Source of the DNA: Gryganskiella cystojenkinii
Taxonomy: Eukaryota; Mortierellomycota; Mortierellomycetes; Mortierellales; Mortierellaceae
Direction of reading: 5' to 3'
DNA: 15,533 nt
NCBI GenBank assembly: GCA_015852425.1
Contig: JAAAIG010000690.1
Coordinates: forward strand, 1-15,533
How positions within the stretch are numbered: the first letter of the stretch is position 1; every line of letters starts with the position of its first letter. Both the position numbers and the translations under genes were made by a program. The notes under the pieces are model-generated. The model did not search any database. It saw only the letters and a list, made by a program, of their open reading frames with translations, and was not told the origin of the DNA. Shown piece after piece: positions 7,619 to 15,419 of the stretch.

Positions 7619-7952
7619 AGGTTGCACAGACACACATCTGATCCTACCCAAAGATACCAGATCCACAACAGCATTCTCAACCCTCGCATTAGCCACTTCA
7701 AGAACCATCGTCAGTGCCATCTCAAGAGCTGTTACACAGACTTCTAGCAATACCTTCACAAGAACAACCCTAAACCCTATCCAGAGCACTCTTAGCCAAG
7801 CTTACAGCACAGCAACGCTCTTCTCACCACATAAAACTTTTGGACAGAATGTGCATCACCATTGCAAAGTAAGGAGAGGTGACAGACTGCTCGTGGTTTG
7901 ATACAAGGGCTTGCTCATCGTTAATGAACAGAAGCAATACCCAAAGGGGTTT
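7619..7952 (+). other. CA-rich leader-like stretch
   Basis: A 107-codon frame is open here but its translation is Ser/Thr-rich with no domain, as expected for a CA-rich leader. Bases 7630-7646 (ACACACATCTGATCCTA) match 10026-10042 at 16 of 17 positions, tying this stretch to a second copy further right. Confidence 0.45.
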
Positions 7953-7963
7953 TCAATATACGG
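7953..7963 (+). promoter_or_regulatory. TATA-like element close to the secreted-protein gene
   Basis: TCAATATACGG lies about 50 nt upstream of the ATG at 8009, suitable for a transcript with a very short leader. It competes with the stronger box at 7611. Confidence 0.3.
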
Positions 7964-8008
7964 TATTACACAGCACAAAACTAACTCGACTCATAACATT
8001 CATTCAGC

Positions 8009-8488
8009 ATGGTTAGAGTTTTTCTTTTCGTTGTAGTTGCTTCAAGTGTCTCGGCCTTCAGACTGCCGTTGACTACATCTTCTGAGTGTGCCGTAAAATT
8101 TGTAAATTCTACAGCTCACTTTCTACACCACTGGGCGATGGGTGATATATCCATGACTCCGAAACTGTGTGACGCAGTGGCCAATGCAGGACTCGGAGAT
8201 GGCTGTGCTACATTTGCTGAGCTGTACTGCAAAGGTTTTATTGGATCGGTAAGGGAGAATCAAGTGAGTACCCCTATCGCATGCTCAAAGCTCCAAACCT
8301 GCACTGAGTATATAGCGAGTCCTGTTCCTGGAGTGCCTGTTCCTGGAGTGAGATACAATTTCGCTAAATCCGGGGATATAGTTTGGGCGGTTGGAGCAGC
8401 CTTAACCGCTAACTACCCTATAGTCTTCTCTAATGAAGTGCCGCAAGAAGGCGACCGTAACTCTGTGGTGCTGAATGGAATAGAATAG
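8009..8488 (+). CDS. Secreted cysteine-rich protein, probable saposin B-type fold
   Basis: Single-exon, 159 aa. Residues 1-16 form a classic signal peptide (MVRVFLFVVVASSVSA). The mature part has six cysteines: C27, C54, C66, C74, C92, C98. The spacing C-x26-C-x11-C-x25-C-x5-C (ignoring C74) closely follows the saposin B pattern, where the middle pair is about ten apart and the last pair exactly five apart. The first cysteine of the saposin CxxC is absent, and an extra cysteine sits in the third helix region (C74). An NST glycosylation site is at 33. Two tandem PVPGV units (105-114) form a hinge before a cysteine-free tail. Saposin-like proteins bind or disturb lipids, so an extracellular lipid-interacting role is plausible but unproven. 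It is flanked by gene debris; an AATAAA at 8699-8704 could end the transcript. It could instead be another small secreted effector-type protein. Confidence 0.75.
   Translation: MVRVFLFVVVASSVSAFRLPLTTSSECAVKFVNSTAHFLHHWAMGDISMTPKLCDAVANAGLGDGCATFAELYCKGFIGSVRENQVSTPIACSKLQTCTEYIASPVPGVPVPGVRYNFAKSGDIVWAVGAALTANYPIVFSNEVPQEGDRNSVVLNGIE
8321..8350 (+). repeat. Perfect 15-bp tandem duplication inside the secreted-protein gene
   Basis: CCTGTTCCTGGAGTG occurs twice back to back, encoding PVPGV twice. The perfect identity implies a recent slippage event. Confidence 0.9.
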
Positions 8489-8698
8489 TTTGCACAAGCA
8501 TTATTATAGTAGACGAGGAAATTAAAAAACTTTCTCCATGAAAAGTTTTTAGGCCAAATATGAGAATTATACTGTAGATCGAAGAAGGAAGTCTTGATCA
8601 GGTCGGGCACAAACTATATGTGTCCGTCCCTCCATGAATGCGACTAGTACTCTATATCGTATCAGTATCTTTCTGAGAAGAAATGGGTTGAACTTACT

Positions 8699-8704
8699 AA
8701 TAAA
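8699..8704 (+). terminator. Possible polyadenylation signal AATAAA
   Basis: Lies 211 nt after the stop of the secreted-protein gene in an AT-rich stretch. Confidence 0.35.
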
Positions 8705-9499
8705 ATTTGTTTCCATTTTCTAAGAGATACACCTTATTGGAAAAGCTTGAAAAAACAGAAGTCGCCTCTATACCTGTTGGATGTGTGCAACGAGAGTGCA
8801 CTTGAGCAGTGTAGTTATTTTTCCCTCTCGCCTTCGACATTCATGTGAGACCAACCCCCAAAAAGAGTCCCCGGTCGCCCGAGATCTTGTGAGAGTGGGA
8901 TTGCTCATGAAGGACGAACCGGATGCAGCTGAGGATCTGTATTGATGTGACCACCGCTCTTGCCATTGGAATGCAGGTAATTGGATACACATTCAAGTGC
9001 TCTCTTATGGCTAAGGTTAGCAATTTGTATATTATGAAAGTCATGTCGACCATGGCGATCCCAAACGACATGAAGTTACTGTCGAAGGTTGTATCGGACT
9101 ACAAGAGTTGGAGGCAGCTCAAGAGGCAGCTCGCAGGGGAGTCCATCCTCTGATGGAAGCGATCAATGCTGGCAAGACAGGGACTCCTCAAGTTCATTTT
9201 CCTACAACAACTTCACCTGCTGCGAAGAGCATGAAAACAAATGAGGTCCAGACTCAACTAGGTATGCACGTAGGATTATCCAATAAAAATTATGATGTTC
9301 GTCACAGGCGTAGCAAAAGTTTCGATCGCCCGTTAAGATGAATGAGCATGAGGCATGAAAACGCCTCTTAATTGGGAGAGAGAGAGGAAGAGCCGACATT
9401 GAAGGTTCAAAAAGCAACGTCGCAATGAACGCTCGGCCAGTTATCCCTCAGACTCTTTTCCTCCTGCATGAGCTGAAGATGTCTCTTTCTTTTGAGGAT
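8705..9499. other. Unrecognised stretch with coding-like fragment
   Basis: On the plus strand about 9020-9260 one frame reads naturally (FVYYESHVDHGDPKRHEV, then ELEAAQEAARRGVHPLMEAI), but stop codons lie just upstream and neither a start nor a splice site can be assigned. A short piece near 8908-8943 (LMKDEPDAAEDLY) in another frame may belong to it. I recognise no family. It is probably another decayed gene. Confidence 0.3.
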
Positions 9500-9690
9500 C
9501 TCAACAATCTTTGAGTCCCTGTCCCTTAAATCTGTTTTTCTATCTTGTCCCTCCCCTTCAATCTTTTTTTTAGTCGCTGTCCCTTAAAATCTGTTTTTCT
9601 ATGTTATCCCCCCCCCCCTTCAATCTTTTTTTTAGTCGCTGTCCCTTAAATCTGTTTATCTATCTTGTCCCCCCTTCAATCTCTTTTTTT
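9500..9690. repeat. 59-62-bp pyrimidine-rich tandem repeat, about three copies
   Basis: The unit contains CTTCAATCTTTTTTTTAGTC, GCTGTCCCTTAAATCTG, TTTTTCTATCTTGTCC and a C-run. The GTCSCTGTCCCTTAAA core recurs near 9514, 9573 and 9635 and a partial unit (CCTTCAATCTCTTTTTTT) follows near 9673. Copies differ mainly in T-run and C-run length. Confidence 0.75.
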
Positions 9691-10230
9691 ATGTCTATCC
9701 TTATTTTTCTCTCTAATCATTTCACTCTATCTCTTTCTTTGACCCTCCATTTTTCTCTGCTCCACTTACTAAGTTTCTCAACTGCTGTTCTTCCTGCCTG
9801 CCCTGCTTCTTACATGCCCTTGTCCCTTGACGTACCGGGTTCTTCCCCTTTTTCTCGCTGCATCTGCTTGATTTGCGCGCCATTCTCTCTTTCCTATTGT
9901 TTCCGCATCTCTTACTTTTAGCATCCCCCCTGGTTTTTTTCTCTACCAATACTCAAATGACAATGTTTTCTTTTGCAGCCTCTTCAAGTATACAAAGAGT
10001 CACATCTGCCCAGCGTCCTGAACAAACACACGTCTGATCCTAGACAGCGCTCACAACGATCATACCATATCCAGAACGGAGAACTGCCCACAAGAATTTT
10101 GCAGTGGCTCGCCCTCGCTTTTCCCAGCCTTTCTTGCTGCTCTTTCTTTCCTACCCTTTATCTCCCTGCCCTCACTTTGCCTGCCCGTGACTTTTACATC
10201 CTGTCAAGGATCGACAGGCGGATTTGAGTG
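9691..10230. other. Pyrimidine-rich leader-like region with intron-like end
   Basis: The C/T-rich tract ends with a TTTTAGCATCCCCC motif (9916-9929) and an intron-like 3' end, ACTCAAATGACAATG then TTTTCTTTTGCAG (ending at 9979). The following bases include the 17-mer shared with 7630-7646. This resembles a leader-intron plus leader exon whose coding region is gone or decayed. An open frame of 84 codons (9973-10227) has no recognisable domain. Confidence 0.4.
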
Positions 10231-10896
10231 AAGTGCATAAAAGTAAATATGTATTTAGATATCAAAGGGGAAGAGTGAGTTGGCAAAGGGACTAGGCTAA
10301 ATAAGTAAGTTATTGCAAACTGAGGGGAAAGTGAAGGTGAAAGCTATCTGGTATTTATACGAAAGTCAGGCCTAGGCTGGATCCAGAGGAGGCCAAAAGG
10401 GGTAATAAACTTGTTCAACCATGTCGATAACAAAGGTCCGCACTATTCCATTTAAGGACCGGAATGGAGTGGCAACGAAGAGGAACATTGCCCGAAAAAG
10501 ATGAGTGTTAACGGAGCATTGCAAATCTTGGCAAGCTGATCTCGGTGGTTGGTCATCAACAAGGACAAAGATGGAGACGAATCCGTGAGGGAACACGAGG
10601 AAGCCGGTAAATATCCAAAGATGGAAGGGAACAAGCTCGCGAGAAGATAGCGTTAGAACGTTGTCGCATTCACGAGGACCAGCTTAATCAATGTTGTCTC
10701 TAAAACCGGTTTGGGGCACAACTGAGTTGAGCCCGATTTCGTAGGCAAGGACGCGATCAAATCAGAGGCGACTTATCACTGTTCGTGACAGCATCCTCCC
10801 CAAAGCACTTAGATACTGTCTATGACCGCTTTCCCTCTTCGTGGTCATTAAGATTTTATGGTCGATGGTTTCCCGCTCTTTTTGTCGTTGAGGGTG
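10231..10896. other. Unrecognised stretch, probably decayed coding sequence
   Basis: Several short plus-strand runs read like charged protein (for example around 10550-10640: NKDKDGDESVREHEEAGKYP; and in another frame REQAREKIALERCRIHEDQL near 10625-10685), separated by stops and frame changes. They could be the upstream part of the LRR-like pseudogene at 10897, but I cannot connect them. Confidence 0.3.
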
Positions 10897-11163
10897 ATGG
10901 CGCGTAAGAGGACAGTGTTGGATCCAGAAGTGGATAGTACCTGGATTACGGCAACGATGCAAAGAGAGCAGTTGCGTCGGTCCTTGCGCAAGGTCAGTCT
11001 TTGAGCTGAAGATCTGTCCGAGAAAGGATGGGAAAAGGTTCTTCAGAGTCTTGACATGTCAGAGTTGCAAGATTTGAATCTTTCGGGGTCCATGGTTGCG
11101 CTTGCGTCCTTGACCAAATGGATTGGCCGTTTGGGACTCAAGGGCCAATTACAGCTTGAGTAA
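10897..11163 (+). pseudogene. C-terminal fragment of an LRR-like protein with an in-frame stop
   Basis: From ATG 10897 the frame reads MARKRTVLDPEVDSTWITAT, then LRRSLRKVSL, a TGA stop at 11002-11004, then AEDLSEKGWEKVLQSLDMSE and LQDLNLSGSMVALASLTKWI, ending at TAA 11161-11163. The L.KVSL, W..VL..LD.S.L..LNL pattern is that of a terminal leucine-rich region and looks like the same protein family as the pseudogene at 6223-7255, which lacks such an end. The frame continues openly upstream of the ATG to about 10850, so the true fragment may be longer. The single TGA interrupts it. Confidence 0.55.
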
Positions 11164-11795
11164 TGTTGTTGTTGCTGCTGCTGTCTATCCCCTGATCAAG
11201 CTGAATATCGAACGAACAGGGGTTATCGATCAGGGTTCGGAGGCTCAAAACAGCATTCGAGTCGCGAAGTATGCGCACGACCATTTTGTTCTCTCGACCA
11301 CTACTGCTGCGGAGTGAATGATAGGACGTCGCTTGCTTGTTTTTGTTAAGCCTGAATACAATGTCCACAAAAGAAAGGATAGTCGATGTGGTTCCGTACC
11401 ATTTCTTTCACTCTTTGTTGGTAACCCTTATCTATTTCACTGTTTTGTCAAGAGATCGACGCGTTCTGTTCCTTGCACTCGATCTTTTTCATGTTTTAGT
11501 CTACGACGTTGGACCTTTTTTGTCGATAATAAAAACTCAAAAAAAAGTGAGCAAGAGGCGAAGGTTCGTGACGGTGAAAAAGTTTTATTGCCGAGAAATA
11601 AACGAGAATCGCCAAAAGTACATAATAATGCCAACACCTTCAGATAAGCACTTTCGAAACATGAATTGGTATTTTGGTCACACGGAAAAGTGCATGTCAC
11701 TGGACGCAGGAAAAGGAGCCAGCATAGGGGCTAAGGTAGAAGCATTGGTTGGGGGTAGACTTAGCCCTATCATGGCGGGATATGAGAGCCGGAGA
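11164..11795. other. Spacer between LRR fragment and LRR gene
   Basis: Begins with a GTT/GCT microsatellite-like run (11164-11181). Plus-strand frames of 109 and 202 codons overlap here, but the longer one runs antisense into the LRR gene and has no motif. The left part probably carries the 3'UTR of the minus-strand LRR gene; TTTATT at about 11583 (AATAAA on that strand) is a possible polyadenylation signal. Confidence 0.4.
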
Positions 11796-13298
11796 TCAGA
11801 GTGCCAGACGGGACGTGCGAGCTATTCTGCAGCGTTTATAGGAAGTAGATATTACACCACAGTACGCATGAACTTGTGTGACACCAATATCGATAGTTCT
11901 TGGATAAAGTTGATCTTGGGTGATGATCTTGAGTGCCTCAGTTAGGACCTGAACTTCACTGTGTCTCAAAAAGTTGTTCCCTAAGTCTAGCATGGTCAGA
12001 GACAAGTTGATCCTAAGTGCATCAGTCAAGGCCTGAACTCCGTCGTATTCGATCTGGTTGGAACGCAAGTTCAGAGTGGTTAGTGTAGAGTTGATCTTGA
12101 GGGCTTTAGCCAGTGCTTGAGCTCCATTGTTTCCAATCTGGTTGCGCTGCAAGTTCAAAGTTGCCAGAGTCAAGTTGTTCTTGAGGGCTTCAGCTAGTGA
12201 TTGAGCTCCGCTGTCGTCGATCGAGTTATCTTGCAAGTTCAAGGTAGCCAGAGTCGAGTTGACCTTGAGGGCCTCAGCTAGTGCTTGAGCTCCGTTGTCT
12301 TCAATGACATTTCCGCGAAAGTTCAAGGTGGACAGAAATGAGTTGGTCTTGAGGGCCTCAGCCAGTGCTTGAGCTCCATTATCTCCGATCTGGTTGTGCT
12401 GCAAGTTCAAAGTACTCAGAGTCAAGTTGATCTCGAGGGCTTTAGCTAGTGCTTGAGCTCCGCTGTCGTGTATCGAGTTTTCTTGCAAGTCCAAGGTAGC
12501 CAGAGTCGAGTTGATCTTGAGGGCCTCAGCTAGTGCTTGAGCTCCGCTTTTTCCAATCCAGTTGCCGGGCAAGTTTAAGGTGGACAGAGATGTATTGATC
12601 TTGAGGGCCTCAGCCAGTGCATGAGCTCCATTATCTGTGATCCTGCCGTACCCCAATCTCAGAGTGGCCAGAGTCGAGTTGATCTTGAGCGCCTCTGAGA
12701 ACGCCTGAGCTCCAATGTTTTCTTGATCGCCGTTCCCCAGTAGCAAAGTGGTCAGAGTAGAGTTGGTCTTGAGTGCTTCTGACAGGGCCTGGGCTCCTTT
12801 CTCTCCGATATCGCCTTTCCCCAATAACAAAGTGGTCAGAGTAGAGTTGGTCTTGAGTACTTCTGACATCGCCTGGGCTCCTTTCTCTCTGATATGGCTG
12901 TTCTCTAATAGCAAAGTGGTCAGAGTAGAGTTGGTCTTGAGTGCTTCAGCTAGAACCTGAACTCCGTGGTCTCCGATGATCGAGTCGACTGCAAAGATCA
13001 AAGTGGTCAGTGTTGAGTTGGCCACGACGCCTATGGCGCAAGAAACCACTTCGTCTCGTTCCGATGCTGATGACCGTAATGATAAGCTCTGAATCGTCAG
13101 GCGCTGTATATGACGCTTATTTTTCGCGACAGATTCTATGCAAGGGCCATGCTTCAACAGGACGACAGAGTTGTAGAGTGATGGCGTAAATGAGTCATTC
13201 CAATCATGGCTCACACGCGTACAGGATGCGAGTTCTTTGTGGCCAAGGTTAGTGGCAATTCTTGAGCGAATCTCATGTAGATCAAGGGCATGGAGCAT
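11796..13298 (-). CDS. F-box-like N-terminus plus 13 ribonuclease-inhibitor-type LRRs
   Basis: 500 aa, one coding exon. Residues 1-45 (LDLHEIRSRIATNLGHKELA, then CTRVSHDWNDSFTPSLY) resemble an F-box-like helix bundle with the typical L..C..VS..W......LY ending. Residues 94-458 are thirteen LRRs, the first 29 and the rest 28 residues, of the form NSTLTTLNLQ.N.IGD.GAQALAEALKI, the RI/NLRC3-like class; the DNA shows an 84-bp period. Such proteins bind partners through the solenoid, and an F-box would link them to SCF ubiquitin ligases; that role is inferred. The start is chosen at 13298 because a TTTACAG acceptor ends 10 nt upstream, pairing with a GTAAGATG donor. The last 42 residues lack LRR character and may come from a 13-bp insertion frameshift. 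An additional coding exon upstream cannot be excluded. Confidence 0.85.
   Translation of the reverse strand: MLHALDLHEIRSRIATNLGHKELASCTRVSHDWNDSFTPSLYNSVVLLKHGPCIESVAKNKRHIQRLTIQSLSLRSSASERDEVVSCAIGVVANSTLTTLIFAVDSIIGDHGVQVLAEALKTNSTLTTLLLENSHIREKGAQAMSEVLKTNSTLTTLLLGKGDIGEKGAQALSEALKTNSTLTTLLLGNGDQENIGAQAFSEALKINSTLATLRLGYGRITDNGAHALAEALKINTSLSTLNLPGNWIGKSGAQALAEALKINSTLATLDLQENSIHDSGAQALAKALEINLTLSTLNLQHNQIGDNGAQALAEALKTNSFLSTLNFRGNVIEDNGAQALAEALKVNSTLATLNLQDNSIDDSGAQSLAEALKNNLTLATLNLQRNQIGNNGAQALAKALKINSTLTTLNLRSNQIEYDGVQALTDALRINLSLTMLDLGNNFLRHSEVQVLTEALKIITQDQLYPRTIDIGVTQVHAYCGVISTSYKRCRIARTSRLAL
11925..13019 (-). repeat. 84-bp repeat array encoding the LRRs
   Basis: Thirteen consecutive units in the LRR gene. 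Units two to four (about 12680-12935) are the most alike, sharing long identical DNA stretches such as GTGGTCAGAGTAGAGTTGGT on the plus strand, consistent with recent unit duplication. Confidence 0.85.
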
Positions 13299-13308
13299 CT
13301 CCGATATA

Positions 13309-13474
13309 CTGTAAACACGAAAAATGTGGCCGACGTGGTAGGAGTGATAACAAAACAGTGATGATGGGCACAGAAAAGGAAGGGGATGAGTTAGACACCA
13401 GTGATGTCGTCAAATGGTCAATGAGCTCGACCTGAGCATTACAGAATTGCGCCATTTCTTTTGAGACATCTTAC
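13309..13474 (-). other. Probable 5'UTR intron of the LRR gene
   Basis: On the minus strand a strong donor GTAAGATG begins at 13474 and a TTTACAG acceptor ends at 13309, giving a 166-nt intron. The upstream exon (about 13475-13515) has no ATG, so the intron would lie in the leader and the coding ATG would fall 10 nt after the junction. Confidence 0.5.
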
Positions 13475-13869
13475 CAAAGAAGAGGGCAGCAGAAATGAGG
13501 AGAATGGGGTATAGATGAATGAAAAGAGGAAGAGGAGATGGCGTTGATGGTAAGACGACAAAAGGCAGTGAGAGTGCCGCAGTGCCTGATTAGAGAAAGA
13601 GCGGAAGACACCAAAATTCAGACAGTGCGCATCCTTTTGGTACTCGAGCCCTCTCTGCGTCGACTTGCCACACTTCAAAGCTGTCACCTACCCCCAAAAG
13701 CAACATTTAGGTTTACGAGAGTGTTCATTTCTTTTTTTGCCCTTTCAACTCCATTCGCCTCGTTTACCCTGTCTCCTCGTTCATCATTCTCCCATTGTTT
13801 GGTAATGCACTCGACCATTTTAATGACACATTGAGCACTTGTAAACACACAGCATTGGCCCGTCGATTC
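13475..13869. other. Upstream region of the LRR gene
   Basis: No gene recognised. Minus-strand sequence near 13504-13514 (CATCTATACCCC) could serve as a weak TATA-like element for the LRR gene. Both strands are open over 80-100 codons without motifs. Confidence 0.35.
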
Positions 13870-14110
13870 TCCCTCTGTGCCCCGTTTTGAGGATTCCTCC
13901 GAGTGTAATGGCGGCTGGTCTTCACTTGGAGAATCACATGTTCCCAGTGTGATTTCAGGACATGAAACATACATCGTTTGTGTTGATGGTTCCAGCTGGC
14001 TCCTCTTGTTGTTACTGAGCGAGCACGCCTTTCTCCAGCATTTTTCTTTGCGAGCCTGTTGAGATTACTCTAGCGTCACGGCTCGTATTCGCAAGATCAT
14101 TGCTTGACCG
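13870..14110. repeat. Degenerate duplicated segment, copy A
   Basis: Contains GTGTAATGGCGGCTGGTCTT (13903), GGAGAATCACATG, AGTGTGATTTC, and later CAGCATTTTTCTTTGCGAGC, GAGATTACTC (14061) and GGCTCGTATTCGCAA. The same boxes occur in the same order in copy B. No coding sense. Confidence 0.6.
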
Positions 14111-14179
14111 GTGATGGACCTTTACGCCTATGTACAATCTGAATGATGTCACTTTCCCAAATGCGGGCATGAGCATGTA

Positions 14180-14390
14180 GATGCTCTTCTTGTCTGCCCT
14201 CTTTGTGGTCGCCTCCAGGTGTAACGGCCGCTGGTCTTCTTAGTGGAGAATATTAGTCCAGAGTGATTTCTGAACTGAGGCATGCAGTTGCTTCGTGTTT
14301 GGCAGGTTGCCTGGTATTCGTCTTTTTGCGCGCCTGCTGAGATTACTCCGGGGTTTTGGCTCGTATGCGCAAAATCAGAATGCCTGGCAT
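14180..14390. repeat. Degenerate duplicated segment, copy B
   Basis: Contains GTGTAACGGCCGCTGGTCTT (14219), GGAGAATATTAG, AGAGTGATTTC, then TATTCGTCTTTTTGCGCGCC, GAGATTACTCC (14339) and GGCTCGTATGCGCAA. The offset from copy A is 316 bp at the left block and 278 bp at the right block, so one copy has gained or lost about 38 bp between them. Confidence 0.6.
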
Positions 14391-14512
14391 AGTGTTGTAA
14401 ATACGCTGCATGGTAGTGGACTCTAACATCCTGATTTTTCTTTAGTCCGTTTTGATCGCCTGTAGAGAATAAAACCGGGCCGACTAATACCCTCACTTTA
14501 GCACCCGTTCAT

Positions 14513-14549
14513 CGCCCTCATCGCCCTCATCCCGTCCTCATCAAAAAGA
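14513..14549. repeat. Short CATCGCCCT tandem units
   Basis: TCATCGCCC units repeat two to three times before degenerating into CATCCCGTCCTCATC. Low-complexity DNA just before the nuclease pseudogene. Confidence 0.5.
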
Positions 14550-15419
14550 TCGTCCTTCCGCATCTCCACATCCATACCATTGTCTACGCACACGTCCCAC
14601 TATCTTGAGCTCGGGAATGGAGGAAAAGTTTGCTTGTGCCTGATATAACGGCGCACCATTGACTTGGAGCTGTTGTGTAAGAAACCATATCTGCACTCAA
14701 ATGACCCTGAAGGTCATTTTGGACTAATGAACATCCAGGTCTAACATACTCCTCTTTGTTTCCTGGACATTATCGAGTTTCTACTCCAAGACGACCGTTC
14801 CTGCATTTTATACACGGGAGAAGCAAGAAACGAGAAAACTGTCTTGATAAGTTTGGCGAACCTGCCGGCATTCTCAGCCTCAGCTCTCATGATCGACAAA
14901 CTCTATCTCGATACTACCTGCTGTCATCCTGGCCTCTACACATTTCCGAGCAGGGTAGGATTGCTAGCTGTAGCCACTGAACCTTACTGTCGAGAGCATT
15001 GCCATGCTGTATCGGTCATCTAACGATTTCCTCCGCACACCATGATAGCACTTCGTGCTCTCGGATCTAATAAAGTTTACTACACATTGACCAAGATTGG
15101 CTCACTATTACATTAACACATAGACACGCGGATACGAGGATATCTGGATTGGGCTTGCGACAGCGTTCAATACAAAGATCCATGTCTCGCCTTACCTCCA
15201 CAACCTATACAAGGCCATCAACGGCGTGATCTCGCCAGAAAAAAAAAAAAAAAAACTCTACAGCATCTCACCACAGATGGAACCTATGCCCGATGTCACT
15301 TTTGCCGATGGAGCTCGACCTGCGGGTATGGAGATGCGGGAAGGTCTCATTGGTCTGTACGAGAGCTAATCAGGATTGAGACAAACGTCTCCTGGTTCTC
15401 TTACTCTATTCGAAACTAA
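14550..15419 (+). pseudogene. SNM1/Artemis-type metallo-beta-lactamase nuclease, decayed and 5'-truncated
   Basis: Four blocks match the beta-CASP DNA-nuclease family (DCLRE1/Pso2/Artemis) in order. Block 1, 14550-14645: SHYLELGNGGKVCLCLI, then TAA. Block 2, 14754-14954: FLLQDDRSCILYTGEARNEK, then MIDKLYLDTTCCHPGLYTFP, with the hallmark LYTGDxR box (Asp here Glu, codon 14820) and the LDTT box. Block 3, another frame: YYINT, TAG at 15121 where Trp is expected, then TRGYEDIWIGLATAFNTKIH and VSPYLHNLYKAI. A 17-A run (15239-15255) then shifts the frame. Block 4: LQHLTTDGTYARCHFCRW, with the conserved His (15297), to TAA 15417-15419. The family hydrolyses DNA ends in cross-link or break repair. 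The N-terminal HxHxDH metal site was not found in the window. Stops, two frame changes and the missing front make it a pseudogene or a badly eroded fragment. Confidence 0.75.
15239..15255. repeat. 17-A homopolymer inside the nuclease pseudogene
   Basis: Uninterrupted run of 17 A residues; the nuclease reading frame changes across it. The length may be affected by sequencing error. Confidence 0.85.

Noticed and set aside
7578..7901. 107-codon plus-strand ORF over the TATA box
   Set aside because: It begins upstream of the TATA box and translates into Ser/Thr-rich low-complexity sequence from a CA-rich leader; no domain.
10200..10218. CCTGTC...GACAGG hairpin
   Set aside because: Only six base pairs in a pyrimidine/purine-biased stretch; expected by chance at this scale.
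2060..11004. Repeated single in-frame stops (TAG 2060, TAG 2457, TGA 11002) as evidence of a changed genetic code or readthrough
   Set aside because: The same loci also carry frameshifts and an inversion, and two of the intact genes here end with TAG and one with TGA, so ordinary pseudogene decay explains it.
11337..11945. 202-codon plus-strand ORF
   Set aside because: Runs antisense into the LRR gene, composition is unremarkable, and there is no domain.
12748..12960. Repetitive 70-codon plus-strand ORF
   Set aside because: Antisense reading of the 84-bp LRR units.
13439..13687. 82-codon minus-strand ORF upstream of the LRR gene as an extra coding exon
   Set aside because: It crosses the strong GTAAGATG donor and has no F-box or LRR feature; a non-coding leader exon fits better.
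15239..15255. Poly-A run as the tail of a retroposed copy
   Set aside because: Nuclease-like coding sequence continues in order on the far side of the run, so it is internal and not a 3' tail.
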